Origin: Flectonema sp. DT1601
Taxonomy: Eukaryota; Euglenozoa; Diplonemea; Diplonemida; Diplonemidae
NCBI GenBank assembly: GCA_964019425.1
Contig: OZ025824.1
Location: 186,001 to 250,000, forward strand
Direction: 5' to 3'
Length of the DNA stretch: 64,000 nt
Shown: one piece after another, positions 40,134-50,798 of the stretch
How positions within the stretch are numbered: the stretch's first letter is position 1
Layout: each line of letters opens with the position of its first letter
Position numbers and translations under genes: made by a program
Notes under the pieces: model-generated
What the model was told of the DNA's origin: nothing
Databases searched by the model: none
Seen by the model: only the letters and a program-made list of their open reading frames with translations

Positions 40134-41177
40134 CTACCAACGGTTTGACATTATAACTTTTGGGGGCACAGACCTCGGAGGTCTTCCAGGAATACTTCCT
40201 GACTGCACGAACGGCCCGTCAGAAAACATAACTTTCGGTTTACTAGATCGCTCTTTATGAAGATCAACAGCTAAGTCTCTAACAGCAGGCGCAAGCCACT
40301 TACATCGCCATGCCTGAGTTAGGGTAGCTCTTCTTGAGACATCTGCACACACAAGTCGCTTAATTATATCTGAAGCAGTAGTTGAAATACAAGTAGCGAA
40401 GTTATGGATCACTCCAGCCATAATTATTTCTCGAAGCTTCTTCTCATCTTTTCCAGCGAAAAACGGAAATTTTCCAGCCAGCATCACATACAAAACAACA
40501 CCCAACGACCACAGATCACTGACGAATGCATCGTGTGGTTTTCCTGCAAGGCACTCAGGGGCGATATATTGTGGTGTTCCAACCACATTTCCGTCCAATT
40601 CGCTGGACGAAGCACGTCCCTTGCTGTGAAGATGCAGTTTGCAAAGACCGAAATCAGTAAGTTTCACGATACCCTTTTCATCTAAAAGAATATTATCTGG
40701 CTTTAGATCTCTGTGAGCAATACCATAGTCATGGATACATTTCAATCCAAGTATTATCTGAGCTGCATATTTTACTGCCTCTGAATTTGGCAAACAAGAA
40801 TCTTTGAACGTCTGCATTCTATCAAACAGAGTCCCAGGTACAGAGAGCTCAAGAATAATATAAATAAATTTTTCTGTAATCATAACTTCTTCAACTGCAA
40901 CAATATTCTGATGTTTTATCACCTTCATGACAGCTATCTCAAGACATAAATTCTCTTTCCAGGTACCACGAGCACGTTTTGACTTTCCCTCATCTTCATT
41001 CATCTTCTCAATATTAATTACTTTACAAGCATAGTTTATTCTCGTGTTCTTATTCATAGCAAGCCTTACGATTGAGAATCCTCCCTTTCCAATTTCTTTC
41101 ATCAAAACATATTTCGATCCCAAGTGACGAACTAATTCTGATCCCTGAACTTGATCTTTTGACAGACATCTGTGCAT
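40134..41177 (-). CDS. Serine/threonine protein kinase, CAMK-like
   Basis: From the ATG at 41177 the product has 347 residues, nearly all kinase domain. Visible motifs are the glycine loop IGKGGFSIV (29-37), Lys52 in YACKVI, the helix C Glu80, HRDLKPDN (155-162), DFG (175-177), GTPQYIAPE in the activation segment, DLWSLGVVLYVMLAGKFPF, and a final R (SRRATLTQAW). All catalytic residues are present, so it should be active. The GTPQYIAPE and VSDLWSLGVVLYVMLAG signatures fit the CAMK group (CHK2/DCX-like), but no FHA or calmodulin site is visible. A short basic tail rich in proline follows. CAG and AAAG acceptors lie 1 and 9 nt before the ATG after a T-rich tract. Confidence 0.88.
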   Translation of the reverse strand: MHRCLSKDQVQGSELVRHLGSKYVLMKEIGKGGFSIVRLAMNKNTRINYACKVINIEKMNEDEGKSKRARGTWKENLCLEIAVMKVIKHQNIVAVEEVMITEKFIYIILELSVPGTLFDRMQTFKDSCLPNSEAVKYAAQIILGLKCIHDYGIAHRDLKPDNILLDEKGIVKLTDFGLCKLHLHSKGRASSSELDGNVVGTPQYIAPECLAGKPHDAFVSDLWSLGVVLYVMLAGKFPFFAGKDEKKLREIIMAGVIHNFATCISTTASDIIKRLVCADVSRRATLTQAWRCKWLAPAVRDLAVDLHKERSSKPKVMFSDGPFVQSGSIPGRPPRSVPPKVIMSNRW

Positions 41178-42086
41178 TCTGTGTACCTTTAAAAAGAAAA
41201 TAAATTTCAAAAAAAAAAAATACAAACCCTACACAAATCATCAATATATTGCTACACAGCAGATATCAGACAAATTCTCATCGCCATTCTTAATAATATT
41301 TATTCGATACCTATAAAAGGGAATTAAGGATAATAACTATATTCGATACACCACAAACTAAAACTGTTCCATCACACAGAAGTAACATAAAAGAGTAATG
41401 AGACACAACGTGCAATACCTGCAGCTTGTGGTACTCGAAGAAGAAAAAAGATCTTTCAGAAAGAAAAGATGAGAGGAATCTGATGGAAGTAATCAACACC
41501 AGCGTACAGTCAGCAAGGGAATAGCAGAGTGGTGACTACCAAACAATTCACAAAGCCGATCACACAAATGAAATCTGAATCAACAAGAGAACATCAAAAG
41601 AATTGGCAAGAAAACGATTCTCCGATTATAAGACTTCCGTCGACACAAAAGACATCACATTCGGGATGTCTGCTGAGGCGTCGCTTTTCTCCCGGTTTGC
41701 TATATATATCGATTTTAGTTTAGCTACCTCTCGAAAAACAAACAAAATCAGGAGCCTTAAAGATATAATTATAAACGAAAAGAGAGGAAAACATCATCGC
41801 ATGTCCCCTCATCAATAAAAAGACAATACAAACTGGTCATTTCCACACAAAGAGGAATGACTAATATCAGTTCATTTCAGGAACAATACGAATAGCGAAG
41901 AAGCGAATGAAGAGAGAAGGAATGCCAAACATCAGAGATGGGGCAACGATGGACAACATTACTGCTGACTTTTATAATATCAAATTAAAATACGAATTTA
42001 TGGAGAGTTAACTCATCCAACAACACCATCTCTCTTTGATCAATAAGACAGCTGTGATGTGATTTAATACAACTTACCACATCGAA
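41178..42086. other. Spacer between the unique genes and the tandem array
   Basis: AT-rich, no supportable gene. It ends abruptly at the stop codon of the first array gene; from 42091 rightwards the sequence matches all other units. Confidence 0.5.
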
Positions 42087-42863
42087 TTATTGAAAGGCCG
42101 CCTCCGACAGGGCACAGTTGGTGCATCCCCCGCTGCCGCACGGAGGAAGGCAAGGTCCCCGGAGCATCCTCGGGCACCAGTTGTCGACGCACTCTCCGTT
42201 GATGACTCTGCACTGGTCGTATCCCGAGGTCTCGCACTTCGCAAGCGAGAAACCCGAGCAGTCCACGCCCTCGCTGCTCATCGACGCGAACATCAGCCTC
42301 ACGTTCGAATCGATGTCCACTCTCTCGAGGTGGTTCCTCGGAACCTGCTTCCTGAACGACATGAACTTGTGCTTGTCCTCCCCCGCGTCGCTGATGAACT
42401 TCGGCCCGCACTGCGAAGGAGTCCAACCCTGGGTCACCAGGTAGTCCCTGAAGTCCGCGTTCAGCCCGGCCTCGCATCCGTTGCACTTGTAGATGTTGAT
42501 GTAGATGTCGCACTTCTTCACCGACGGGTGGTCCGCGCACCAGAACCTCATGAACGAACCCGACGCGATGTTCCATGGCGGGATGTAGGCGGCGTTCAGG
42601 AGCTGCGACTCGGGGATGTGGAAGTACCTCGAACCAGCGGTCGACGGGTCGATCCACCCAGGCATGTAGTTGGCCACCTGCCCGCCCCCGAGAGCGAGCA
42701 ACGTTCCGCTGCTCACCGTCGCCGCGCTGCTCGTCTCCGGCGTCCCGAACACGCACCAGCAGACGTCCGTCGGGTACTTGCTCAGGGCCGCCTGCAGGGC
42801 AGGCGAGTCTTGGGCTTGGGCAGCTGCGACGACCGCCGTGATCAGGGTTGCGATGGCCTTCAT
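42087..42863 (-). CDS. Secreted cysteine-rich 258-residue protein, array copy 1 (3'-most)
   Basis: The ATG at 42863 starts MKAIATLITAVVAAAQAQDS, a classic signal peptide, so the product is exported. The mature part has 16 cysteines in pairs and clusters (DVCWC, IYKCNGC, GPCLPPCGSGGCTNC), enough for eight disulfides, and no transmembrane helix or GPI-type tail. Segments such as SRYFHIPESQLLNAAYI, FMRFWCAD, CDIYINIYKC, FRDYLVTQGWTPSQCGPKF and FMSFRKQVP suggest a beta-rich extracellular module; no family is recognised. Codons end almost always in G or C, unlike the genes to the left. A CAG acceptor lies 55 nt upstream (42919-42921). This copy ends CAA TAA, while all other copies end CAG TAG, because the array boundary falls exactly at its stop codon. 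With many copies the protein is probably made in very large amounts. Confidence 0.9.
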   Translation of the reverse strand: MKAIATLITAVVAAAQAQDSPALQAALSKYPTDVCWCVFGTPETSSAATVSSGTLLALGGGQVANYMPGWIDPSTAGSRYFHIPESQLLNAAYIPPWNIASGSFMRFWCADHPSVKKCDIYINIYKCNGCEAGLNADFRDYLVTQGWTPSQCGPKFISDAGEDKHKFMSFRKQVPRNHLERVDIDSNVRLMFASMSSEGVDCSGFSLAKCETSGYDQCRVINGECVDNWCPRMLRGPCLPPCGSGGCTNCALSEAAFQ

Positions 42864-43971
42864 GTTTTCCTTCTTATTTGTTTTTTTCTTTTGCACAAAA
42901 AGGGGTTCAGAGCAAAACCTGTTTTGAGAAAGAAGGCGTGAGGGGAAAAAAGCAGACCGACAACTCAACCACACAAGACAGACAGGACTAATAATCCAGA
43001 ATAATTATGGTTATATTGCTCGATTGCAATGCGGAACACCCGTAACGTGTGCGTGACCAGCAGCGTACGGCGCCCCGAAGAAGGGAGAGGGAGGTTGCGT
43101 GTATCTGAAAAAAGGCGAGAGGGAAAAAAAAGCAATCCAAAGAAAAAAGGAAAGCCCGACGAAGAGAAAACGGTCGGCCCTAGAGGCGCGGCTCTGGTTG
43201 GCAACAGCCACAAAAGGAACAATGATGAGGCTCTCGGCAAGAAAACGACTCTCTGACTTTCACCTTTTTCTTTTTTTTTCTTTTTCCTTTCTTTCCGCGC
43301 AAGCAAAAAAGACTTCCGTCCCACCCGCAGAGAAGGCATCGCGCCACATCGCGTTCAACAAAAAAGAGATGCCAAAAAACTGAGGTGAGGCTGTTGCTTT
43401 TTTCCCTTGGTTCGCTAGCGTTTTTTTCTTTTTTCTAGCCGCCGTTGTGGAAAAGAATAAAGCAACCCGGAGCCTACCCGCGAACAACAACACGAAAAAA
43501 AGTGTGCCGATGCAAAAAAAAAAAAGAAGCAGACATACACATCCATATTCCATATCTCTCCACCCCCGGCGGGCGGGGGGAAGGGCCACACATCCCGACA
43601 AAGAAAAAGGACGACGGAATAGGTTTCAGTTCGCTTTTTTCTCGGTCGGGAGAGAACAGACGGGCCCCCTCCCCCCCCACGGGTGGGAAAACAAACGAGT
43701 GTTGCTGCACAAAAAAAAAAAAAAAAAAAAACAACGAAACAACAACGAACAACGAACAACGAACAACAAACGAGGAACGGTTCACGTTTGGTTTGCGTTG
43801 ACAGGCAACAGAGCGTGTGCGCCCGAAAATACAATACACAATTACAATCATGTTTTGTTATATTATTATTCTTATCGCGTGTGCAAGAAAACAAAAATAG
43901 GCCTGGTGCGACAGCAATGCCGACATCACCACCGTTGTTTGTTTGCGCCGACCACTCCCCGCCGTCCTACC
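42864..43971. other. Array spacer (1108 bp), representative of all units
   Basis: Lies upstream (minus strand) of copy 1 and downstream of copy 2, and recurs nearly unchanged between all copies. In minus-strand order going 5' to 3' it holds a GAAC/AAC microsatellite flanking an A run (plus-strand 43720-43770), a C-rich run, A/T-rich blocks, a Lys-codon-like AAG-rich block near 43100-43160 and the CAG acceptor at 42919-42921. Long open frames on both strands here are by-products of low stop frequency. The spacer must carry the 3' end of one gene and, if it exists, any promoter of the next. Confidence 0.7.
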
Positions 43972-44748
43972 CTACTGAAAGGCCGCCTCCGACAGGGCAC
44001 AGTTGGTGCATCCCCCGCTGCCGCACGGAGGAAGGCAAGGTCCCCGGAGCATCCTCGGGCACCAGTTGTCGACGCACTCTCCGTTGATGACTCTGCACTG
44101 GTCGTATCCCGAGGTCTCGCACTTCGCAAGCGAGAAACCCGAGCAGTCCACGCCCTCGCTGCTCATCGACGCGAACATCAGCCTCACGTTCGAATCGATG
44201 TCCACTCTCTCGAGGTGGTTCCTCGGAACCTGCTTCCTGAACGACATGAACTTGTGCTTGTCCTCCCCCGCGTCGCTGATGAACTTCGGCCCGCACTGCG
44301 AAGGAGTCCAACCCTGGGTCACCAGGTAGTCCCTGAAGTCCGCGTTCAGCCCGGCCTCGCATCCGTTGCACTTGTAGATGTTGATGTAGATGTCGCACTT
44401 CTTCACCGACGGGTGGTCCGCGCACCAGAACCTCATGAACGAACCCGACGCGATGTTCCATGGCGGGATGTAGGCGGCGTTCAGGAGCTGCGACTCGGGG
44501 ATGTGGAAGTACCTCGAACCAGCGGTCGACGGGTCGATCCACCCAGGCATGTAGTTGGCCACCTGCCCGCCCCCGAGAGCGAGCAACGTTCCGCTGCTCA
44601 CCGTCGCCGCGCTGCTCGTCTCCGGCGTCCCGAACACGCACCAGCAGACGTCCGTCGGGTACTTGCTCAGGGCCGCCTGCAGGGCAGGCGAGTCTTGGGC
44701 TTGGGCAGCTGCGACGACCGCCGTGATCAGGGTTGCGATGGCCTTCAT
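43972..44748 (-). CDS. Secreted cysteine-rich protein, array copy 2
   Basis: Translates to exactly the same 258-residue protein as copy 1, with signal peptide and 16 cysteines, and ends CAG TAG. Its downstream spacer has three GAAC repeats and an 8-C run. Confidence 0.92.
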   Translation of the reverse strand: MKAIATLITAVVAAAQAQDSPALQAALSKYPTDVCWCVFGTPETSSAATVSSGTLLALGGGQVANYMPGWIDPSTAGSRYFHIPESQLLNAAYIPPWNIASGSFMRFWCADHPSVKKCDIYINIYKCNGCEAGLNADFRDYLVTQGWTPSQCGPKFISDAGEDKHKFMSFRKQVPRNHLERVDIDSNVRLMFASMSSEGVDCSGFSLAKCETSGYDQCRVINGECVDNWCPRMLRGPCLPPCGSGGCTNCALSEAAFQ

Positions 44749-45849
44749 GTTTTCCTTCTTATTTGTTTTTTTCTTTTGCACAAAAAGGGGTTCAGAGCAA
44801 AACCTGTTTTGAGAAAGAAGGCGTGAGGGGAAAAAAGCAGACCGACAACTCAACCACACAAGACAGACAGGACTAATAATCCAGAATAATTATGGTTATA
44901 TTGCTCGATTGCAATGCGGAACACCCGTAACGTGTGCGTGACCAGCAGCGTACGGCGCCCCGAAGAAGGGAGAGGGAGGTTGCGTGTATCTGAAAAAAGG
45001 CGAGAGGGAAAAAAAAGCAATCCAAAGAAAAAAGGAAAGCCCGACGAAGAGAAAACGGTCGGCCCTAGAGGCGCGGCTCTGGTTGGCAACAGCCACAAAA
45101 GGAACAATGATGAGGCTCTCGGCAAGAAAACGACTCTCTGACTTTCACCTTTTTCTTTTTTTTTCTTTTTCCTTTCTTTCCGCGCAAGCAAAAAAGACTT
45201 CCGTCCCACCCGCAGAGAAGGCATCGCGCCACATCGCGTTCAACAAAAAAGAGATGCCAAAAAACTGAGGTGAGGCTGTTGCTTTTTTCCCTTGGTTCGC
45301 TAGCGTTTTTTTCTTTTTTCTAGCCGCCGTTGTGGAAAAGAATAAAGCAACCCGGAGCCTACCCGCGAACAACAACACGAAAAAAAGTGTGCCGATGCAA
45401 AAAAAAAAAAGAAGCAGACATACACATCCATATTCCATATCTCTCCACCCCCGGCGGGCGGGGGGAAGGGCCACACATCCCGACAAAGAAAAAGGACGAC
45501 GGAATAGGTTTCAGTTCGCTTTTTTCTCGGTCGGGAGAGAACAGACGGGCCCCCTCCCCCCCCACGGGTGGGAAAACAAACGAGTGTTGCTGCACAAAAA
45601 AAAAAAAAAAAAAAAACAACGAAACAACAACGAACAACGAACAACAAACGAGGAACGGTTCACGTTTGGTTTGCGTTGACAGGCAACAGAGCGTGTGCGC
45701 CCGAAAATACAATACACAATTACAATCATGTTTTGTTATATTATTATTCTTATCGCGTGTGCAAGAAAACAAAAATAGGCCTGGTGCGACAGCAATGCCG
45801 ACATCACCACCGTTGTTTGTTTGCGCCGACCACTCCCCGCCGTCCTACC

Positions 45850-46626
45850 CTACTGAAAGGCCGCCTCCGACAGGGCACAGTTGGTGCATCCCCCGCTGCC
45901 GCACGGAGGAAGGCAAGGTCCCCGGAGCATCCTCGGGCACCAGTTGTCGACGCACTCTCCGTTGATGACTCTGCACTGGTCGTATCCCGAGGTCTCGCAC
46001 TTCGCAAGCGAGAAACCCGAGCAGTCCACGCCCTCGCTGCTCATCGACGCGAACATCAGCCTCACGTTCGAATCGATGTCCACTCTCTCGAGGTGGTTCC
46101 TCGGAACCTGCTTCCTGAACGACATGAACTTGTGCTTGTCCTCCCCCGCGTCGCTGATGAACTTCGGCCCGCACTGCGAAGGAGTCCAACCCTGGGTCAC
46201 CAGGTAGTCCCTGAAGTCCGCGTTCAGCCCGGCCTCGCATCCGTTGCACTTGTAGATGTTGATGTAGATGTCGCACTTCTTCACCGACGGGTGGTCCGCG
46301 CACCAGAACCTCATGAACGAACCCGACGCGATGTTCCATGGCGGGATGTAGGCGGCGTTCAGGAGCTGCGACTCGGGGATGTGGAAGTACCTCGAACCAG
46401 CGGTCGACGGGTCGATCCACCCAGGCATGTAGTTGGCCACCTGCCCGCCCCCGAGAGCGAGCAACGTTCCGCTGCTCACCGTCGCCGCGCTGCTCGTCTC
46501 CGGCGTCCCGAACACGCACCAGCAGACGTCCGTCGGGTACTTGCTCAGGGCCGCCTGCAGGGCAGGCGAGTCTTGGGCTTGGGCAGCTGCGACGACCGCC
46601 GTGATCAGGGTTGCGATGGCCTTCAT
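45850..46626 (-). CDS. Secreted cysteine-rich protein, array copy 3
   Basis: Identical protein to copy 2. The spacer on its 3' side (toward copy 2) has two GAAC repeats, hence the shorter 1878-bp unit. Confidence 0.92.
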   Translation of the reverse strand: MKAIATLITAVVAAAQAQDSPALQAALSKYPTDVCWCVFGTPETSSAATVSSGTLLALGGGQVANYMPGWIDPSTAGSRYFHIPESQLLNAAYIPPWNIASGSFMRFWCADHPSVKKCDIYINIYKCNGCEAGLNADFRDYLVTQGWTPSQCGPKFISDAGEDKHKFMSFRKQVPRNHLERVDIDSNVRLMFASMSSEGVDCSGFSLAKCETSGYDQCRVINGECVDNWCPRMLRGPCLPPCGSGGCTNCALSEAAFQ

Positions 46627-47727
46627 GTTTTCCTTCTTATTTGTTTTTTTCTTTTGCACAAAAAGGGGTTCAGAGCAAAACCTGTTTTGAGAAAGAAGGC
46701 GTGAGGGGAAAAAAGCAGACCGACAACTCAACCACACAAGACAGACAGGACTAATAATCCAGAATAATTATGGTTATATTGCTCGATTGCAATGCGGAAC
46801 ACCCGTAACGTGTGCGTGACCAGCAGCGTACGGCGCCCCGAAGAAGGGAGAGGGAGGTTGCGTGTATCTGAAAAAAGGCGAGAGGGAAAAAAAAGCAATC
46901 CAAAGAAAAAAGGAAAGCCCGACGAAGAGAAAACGGTCGGCCCTAGAGGCGCGGCTCTGGTTGGCAACAGCCACAAAAGGAACAATGATGAGGCTCTCGG
47001 CAAGAAAACGACTCTCTGACTTTCACCTTTTTCTTTTTTTTTCTTTTTCCTTTCTTTCCGCGCAAGCAAAAAAGACTTCCGTCCCACCCGCAGAGAAGGC
47101 ATCGCGCCACATCGCGTTCAACAAAAAAGAGATGCCAAAAAACTGAGGTGAGGCTGTTGCTTTTTTCCCTTGGTTCGCTAGCGTTTTTTTCTTTTTTCTA
47201 GCCGCCGTTGTGGAAAAGAATAAAGCAACCCGGAGCCTACCCGCGAACAACAACACGAAAAAAAGTGTGCCGATGCAAAAAAAAAAAAGAAGCAGACATA
47301 CACATCCATATTCCATATCTCTCCACCCCCGGCGGGCGGGGGGAAGGGCCACACATCCCGACAAAGAAAAAGGACGACGGAATAGGTTTCAGTTCGCTTT
47401 TTTCTCGGTCGGGAGAGAACAGACGGGCCCCCTCCCCCCCCACGGGTGGGAAAACAAACGAGTGTTGCTGCACAAAAAAAAAAAAAAAAAAAAACAACGA
47501 AACAACAACGAACAACGAACAACAAACGAGGAACGGTTCACGTTTGGTTTGCGTTGACAGGCAACAGAGCGTGTGCGCCCGAAAATACAATACACAATTA
47601 CAATCATGTTTTGTTATATTATTATTCTTATCGCGTGTGCAAGAAAACAAAAATAGGCCTGGTGCGACAGCAATGCCGACATCACCACCGTTGTTTGTTT
47701 GCGCCGACCACTCCCCGCCGTCCTACC

Positions 47728-48504
47728 CTACTGAAAGGCCGCCTCCGACAGGGCACAGTTGGTGCATCCCCCGCTGCCGCACGGAGGAAGGCAAGGTCCC
47801 CGGAGCATCCTCGGGCACCAGTTGTCGACGCACTCTCCGTTGATGACTCTGCACTGGTCGTATCCCGAGGTCTCGCACTTCGCAAGCGAGAAACCCGAGC
47901 AGTCCACGCCCTCGCTGCTCATCGACGCGAACATCAGCCTCACGTTCGAATCGATGTCCACTCTCTCGAGGTGGTTCCTCGGAACCTGCTTCCTGAACGA
48001 CATGAACTTGTGCTTGTCCTCCCCCGCGTCGCTGATGAACTTCGGCCCGCACTGCGAAGGAGTCCAACCCTGGGTCACCAGGTAGTCCCTGAAGTCCGCG
48101 TTCAGCCCGGCCTCGCATCCGTTGCACTTGTAGATGTTGATGTAGATGTCGCACTTCTTCACCGACGGGTGGTCCGCGCACCAGAACCTCATGAACGAAC
48201 CCGACGCGATGTTCCATGGCGGGATGTAGGCGGCGTTCAGGAGCTGCGACTCGGGGATGTGGAAGTACCTCGAACCAGCGGTCGACGGGTCGATCCACCC
48301 AGGCATGTAGTTGGCCACCTGCCCGCCCCCGAGAGCGAGCAACGTTCCGCTGCTCACCGTCGCCGCGCTGCTCGTCTCCGGCGTCCCGAACACGCACCAG
48401 CAGACGTCCGTCGGGTACTTGCTCAGGGCCGCCTGCAGGGCAGGCGAGTCTTGGGCTTGGGCAGCTGCGACGACCGCCGTGATCAGGGTTGCGATGGCCT
48501 TCAT
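47728..48504 (-). CDS. Secreted cysteine-rich protein, array copy 4
   Basis: Identical protein to the other intact copies. The spacer on its 5' side (toward copy 5) has a single GAAC repeat and an A run one base shorter, giving the 1870-bp unit. Confidence 0.92.
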   Translation of the reverse strand: MKAIATLITAVVAAAQAQDSPALQAALSKYPTDVCWCVFGTPETSSAATVSSGTLLALGGGQVANYMPGWIDPSTAGSRYFHIPESQLLNAAYIPPWNIASGSFMRFWCADHPSVKKCDIYINIYKCNGCEAGLNADFRDYLVTQGWTPSQCGPKFISDAGEDKHKFMSFRKQVPRNHLERVDIDSNVRLMFASMSSEGVDCSGFSLAKCETSGYDQCRVINGECVDNWCPRMLRGPCLPPCGSGGCTNCALSEAAFQ

Positions 48505-49597
48505 GTTTTCCTTCTTATTTGTTTTTTTCTTTTGCACAAAAAGGGGTTCAGAGCAAAACCTGTTTTGAGAAAGAAGGCGTGAGGGGAAAAAAGCAGACCG
48601 ACAACTCAACCACACAAGACAGACAGGACTAATAATCCAGAATAATTATGGTTATATTGCTCGATTGCAATGCGGAACACCCGTAACGTGTGCGTGACCA
48701 GCAGCGTACGGCGCCCCGAAGAAGGGAGAGGGAGGTTGCGTGTATCTGAAAAAAGGCGAGAGGGAAAAAAAAGCAATCCAAAGAAAAAAGGAAAGCCCGA
48801 CGAAGAGAAAACGGTCGGCCCTAGAGGCGCGGCTCTGGTTGGCAACAGCCACAAAAGGAACAATGATGAGGCTCTCGGCAAGAAAACGACTCTCTGACTT
48901 TCACCTTTTTCTTTTTTTTTCTTTTTCCTTTCTTTCCGCGCAAGCAAAAAAGACTTCCGTCCCACCCGCAGAGAAGGCATCGCGCCACATCGCGTTCAAC
49001 AAAAAAGAGATGCCAAAAAACTGAGGTGAGGCTGTTGCTTTTTTCCCTTGGTTCGCTAGCGTTTTTTTCTTTTTTCTAGCCGCCGTTGTGGAAAAGAATA
49101 AAGCAACCCGGAGCCTACCCGCGAACAACAACACGAAAAAAAGTGTGCCGATGCAAAAAAAAAAAAGAAGCAGACATACACATCCATATTCCATATCTCT
49201 CCACCCCCGGCGGGCGGGGGGAAGGGCCACACATCCCGACAAAGAAAAAGGACGACGGAATAGGTTTCAGTTCGCTTTTTTCTCGGTCGGGAGAGAACAG
49301 ACGGGCCCCCTCCCCCCCCACGGGTGGGAAAACAAACGAGTGTTGCTGCACAAAAAAAAAAAAAAAAAAAACAACGAAACAACAACGAACAACAAACGAG
49401 GAACGGTTCACGTTTGGTTTGCGTTGACAGGCAACAGAGCGTGTGCGCCCGAAAATACAATACACAATTACAATCATGTTTTGTTATATTATTATTCTTA
49501 TCGCGTGTGCAAGAAAACAAAAATAGGCCTGGTGCGACAGCAATGCCGACATCACCACCGTTGTTTGTTTGCGCCGACCACTCCCCGCCGTCCTACC

Positions 49598-50240
49598 CTA
49601 CTGAAAGGCCGCCTCCGACAGGGCACAGTTGGTGCATCCCCCGCTGCCGCACGGAGGAAGGCAAGGTCCCCGGAGCATCCTCGGGCACCAGTTGTCGACG
49701 CACTCTCCGTTGATGACTCTGCACTGGTCGTATCCCGAGGTCTCGCACTTCGCAAGCGAGAAACCCGAGCAGTCCACGCCCTCGCTGCTCATCGACGCGA
49801 ACATCAGCCTCACGTTCGAATCGATGTCCACTCTCTCGAGGTGGTTCCTCGGAACCTGCTTCCTGAACGACATGAACTTGTGCTTGTCCTCCCCCGCGTC
49901 GCTGATGAACTTCGGCCCGCACTGCGAAGGAGTCCAACCCTGGGTCACCAGGTAGTCCCTGAAGTCCGCGTTCAGCCCGGCCTCGCATCCGTTGCACTTG
50001 TAGATGTTGATGTAGATGTCGCACTTCTTCACCGACGGGTGGTCCGCGCACCAGAACCTCATGAACGAACCCGACGCGATGTTCCATGGCGGGATGTAGG
50101 CGGCGTTCAGGAGCTGCGACTCGGGGATGTGGAAGTACCTCGAACCAGCGGTCGACGGGTCGATCCACCCAGGCATGTAGTTGGCCACCTGCCCGCCCCC
50201 GAGAGCGAGCAACGTTCCGCTGCTCACCGTCGCCGCGCTG
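49598..50240 (-). pseudogene. 5'-truncated array copy 5
   Basis: Sequence matches the intact gene from the stop at 49598 up to 50240 and then jumps into spacer sequence (TTGGTTCGCTAGC). Compared with its neighbours, 677 bp are missing. The lost DNA contains the first 45 or so codons (including the signal peptide), the ATG, the acceptor and most of the upstream half of the spacer. The junction has no clear microhomology. What remains could be read as about 209 residues from an internal GTG, but without ATG or signal peptide it is very unlikely to make the normal product. A chance frame fuses its antisense shadow to the spacer. Confidence 0.9.
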
Positions 50241-50798
50241 TTGGTTCGCTAGCGTTTTTTTCTTTTTTCTAGCCGCCGTTGTGGAAAAGAATAAAGCAAC
50301 CCGGAGCCTACCCGCGAACAACAACACGAAAAAAAGTGTGCCGATGCAAAAAAAAAAAAGAAGCAGACATACACATCCATATTCCATATCTCTCCACCCC
50401 CGGCGGGCGGGGGGAAGGGCCACACATCCCGACAAAGAAAAAGGACGACGGAATAGGTTTCAGTTCGCTTTTTTCTCGGTCGGGAGAGAACAGACGGGCC
50501 CCCTCCCCCCCCCACGGGTGGGAAAACAAACGAGTGTTGCTGCACAAAAAAAAAAAAAAAAAAAACAACGAAACAACAACGAACAACGAACAACAAACGA
50601 GGAACGGTTCACGTTTGGTTTGCGTTGACAGGCAACAGAGCGTGTGCGCCCGAAAATACAATACACAATTACAATCATGTTTTGTTATATCATTATTCTT
50701 ATCGCGTGTGCAAGAAAACAAAAATAGGCCTGGTGCGACAGCAATGCCGACATCACCACCGTTGTTTGTTTGCGCCGACCACTCCCCGCCGTCCTACC

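Noticed and set aside
43967-44641. Minus-strand 224-codon frame overlapping each array gene
   Set aside because: Shifted-frame shadow of the secreted protein, Arg/Gly/Glu-rich, with no ATG in acceptor context and no domain.
43447-44826. Long plus-strand frame (459 codons) recurring in most array units
   Set aside because: It is antisense to the GC3-rich secreted-protein gene; when sense codons end in G/C, the antisense frame rarely contains stops. Its length changes with the C and A runs, its sequence is Arg/Pro/Val low-complexity and it has no acceptor context.
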